Of a stretch of 33,562 bases of DNA, positions 33,436 through 33,562 are shown one piece after another. How positions within the stretch are numbered: the stretch's first letter is position 1; each line of letters opens with the position of its first letter. The notes under the pieces were generated by a model. It was not told the origin of the DNA. It did not search any database and saw only the letters and a program-made list of their open reading frames with translations. Origin of the DNA: Ornithinibacillus halophilus (lineage in GTDB: Bacteria > Bacillota > Bacilli > Bacillales > Amphibacillaceae); assembly GCF_900129485.1 (NCBI RefSeq), contig NZ_FQVW01000036.1, positions 1-33,562 on the forward strand. Direction: 5' to 3'. The translations under genes and the position numbers were made by a program.

Positions 33436-33562
33436 TAGTGCTTAGTTGATTTCCACTGCTGGCAGTCGCTTTCACTTCCAGCACAAGGGCGACATCTGTT
33501 CAATCTTCCTTCGGTCGATTTCACAGTGTCTTCTTTGCCGCCGGGCACGGCTTCAGCCAGGC
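33436..33562. repeat. GC-rich repeat-like intergenic segment, truncated by the window edge
   Basis: Base composition jumps abruptly from AT-rich to more than half GC, with phrases such as CTGCTGGCAGTCGCTTTC and GCCGCCGGGCACGGCTTCAG. These resemble intergenic repeats I have seen in Bacillaceae (recollection). It is not the same unit as the 46-bp repeat. No protein frame is supported. Confidence 0.5.

Noticed and set aside
1-33562. A new defence, toxin or biosynthetic gene system
   Set aside because: I read all plausible coding frames. Nearly all belong to known housekeeping or transport families, and the few unknown small proteins do not form a cassette.

Overview
The window is an AT-rich (roughly one-third GC) chromosomal segment of a low-GC Gram-positive endospore-former relative. 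Gene content and gene order both point to Bacillaceae, probably the Oceanobacillus/Virgibacillus/Gracilibacillus side rather than Bacillus sensu stricto (inference from protein similarity recalled from memory). Most of it is conserved core genome. I see no phage, transposase, CRISPR array, tRNA or rRNA, and no obvious defence or biosynthetic system.

Layout: (1) 1-366, two 46-bp copies of an intergenic repeat. (2) 367-5326, pgi, the S1-domain gene yugI, the K+ channel gene yugO, a doubtful small ORF, a thioredoxin-fold gene and a divergent M42 aminopeptidase. (3) 5327-10345, a structured leader followed by a giant secreted subtilase of the bacillopeptidase F (Bpr) type, with an extra acidic then Gly/Lys/Pro repeat tail. 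(4) 10455-11449, an FMN riboswitch controlling the riboflavin transporter gene ribU. (5) 11471-11574, a two-unit tandem repeat. (6) 11659-19548, menaquinone synthesis: menA-menI on the minus strand, divergent from menF-menD-menH-menB-menE, with menC absent and a terminator hairpin between menB and menE. (7) 19550-24731, a Fur-controlled siderophore cluster: two FecCD permeases plus an FNR-like reductase on the minus strand, and a binding lipoprotein and ATPase on the plus strand, with two good Fur boxes. (8) 24800-26343, two unrecognised small proteins and the NUDIX hydrolase YtkD. (9) 26421-26600, a 180-bp imperfect palindrome carrying the same repeat as the left edge. (10) 26749-29373, an ytlA-ytlC-ytlD type ABC importer. 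(11) 29533-33309, pckA divergent from metK, with an S-box (SAM-I) riboswitch before metK. (12) From about 33430 to the edge, GC-rich repeat-like DNA that runs off the window.

How the parts relate: glycolysis/gluconeogenesis (pgi, pckA), respiratory quinone supply (men genes), cofactor uptake and sensing (ribU with FMN, metK with SAM) and iron acquisition with probable reductive iron release sit side by side as independent transcription units separated by strong intrinsic terminators. The ytkD-ytl-pckA-metK and pgi-yugI-yugO blocks match the gene order I recall for B. subtilis.

The most interesting leads are non-coding or add-on features rather than a new multi-gene system: the palindromic repeat family, the 52-bp tandem dyad repeat, the decoy Shine-Dalgarno and hairpin leader of bpr, the C-terminal extension of Bpr, the menB/menE internal terminator, and the siderophore operon with a built-in flavin reductase.
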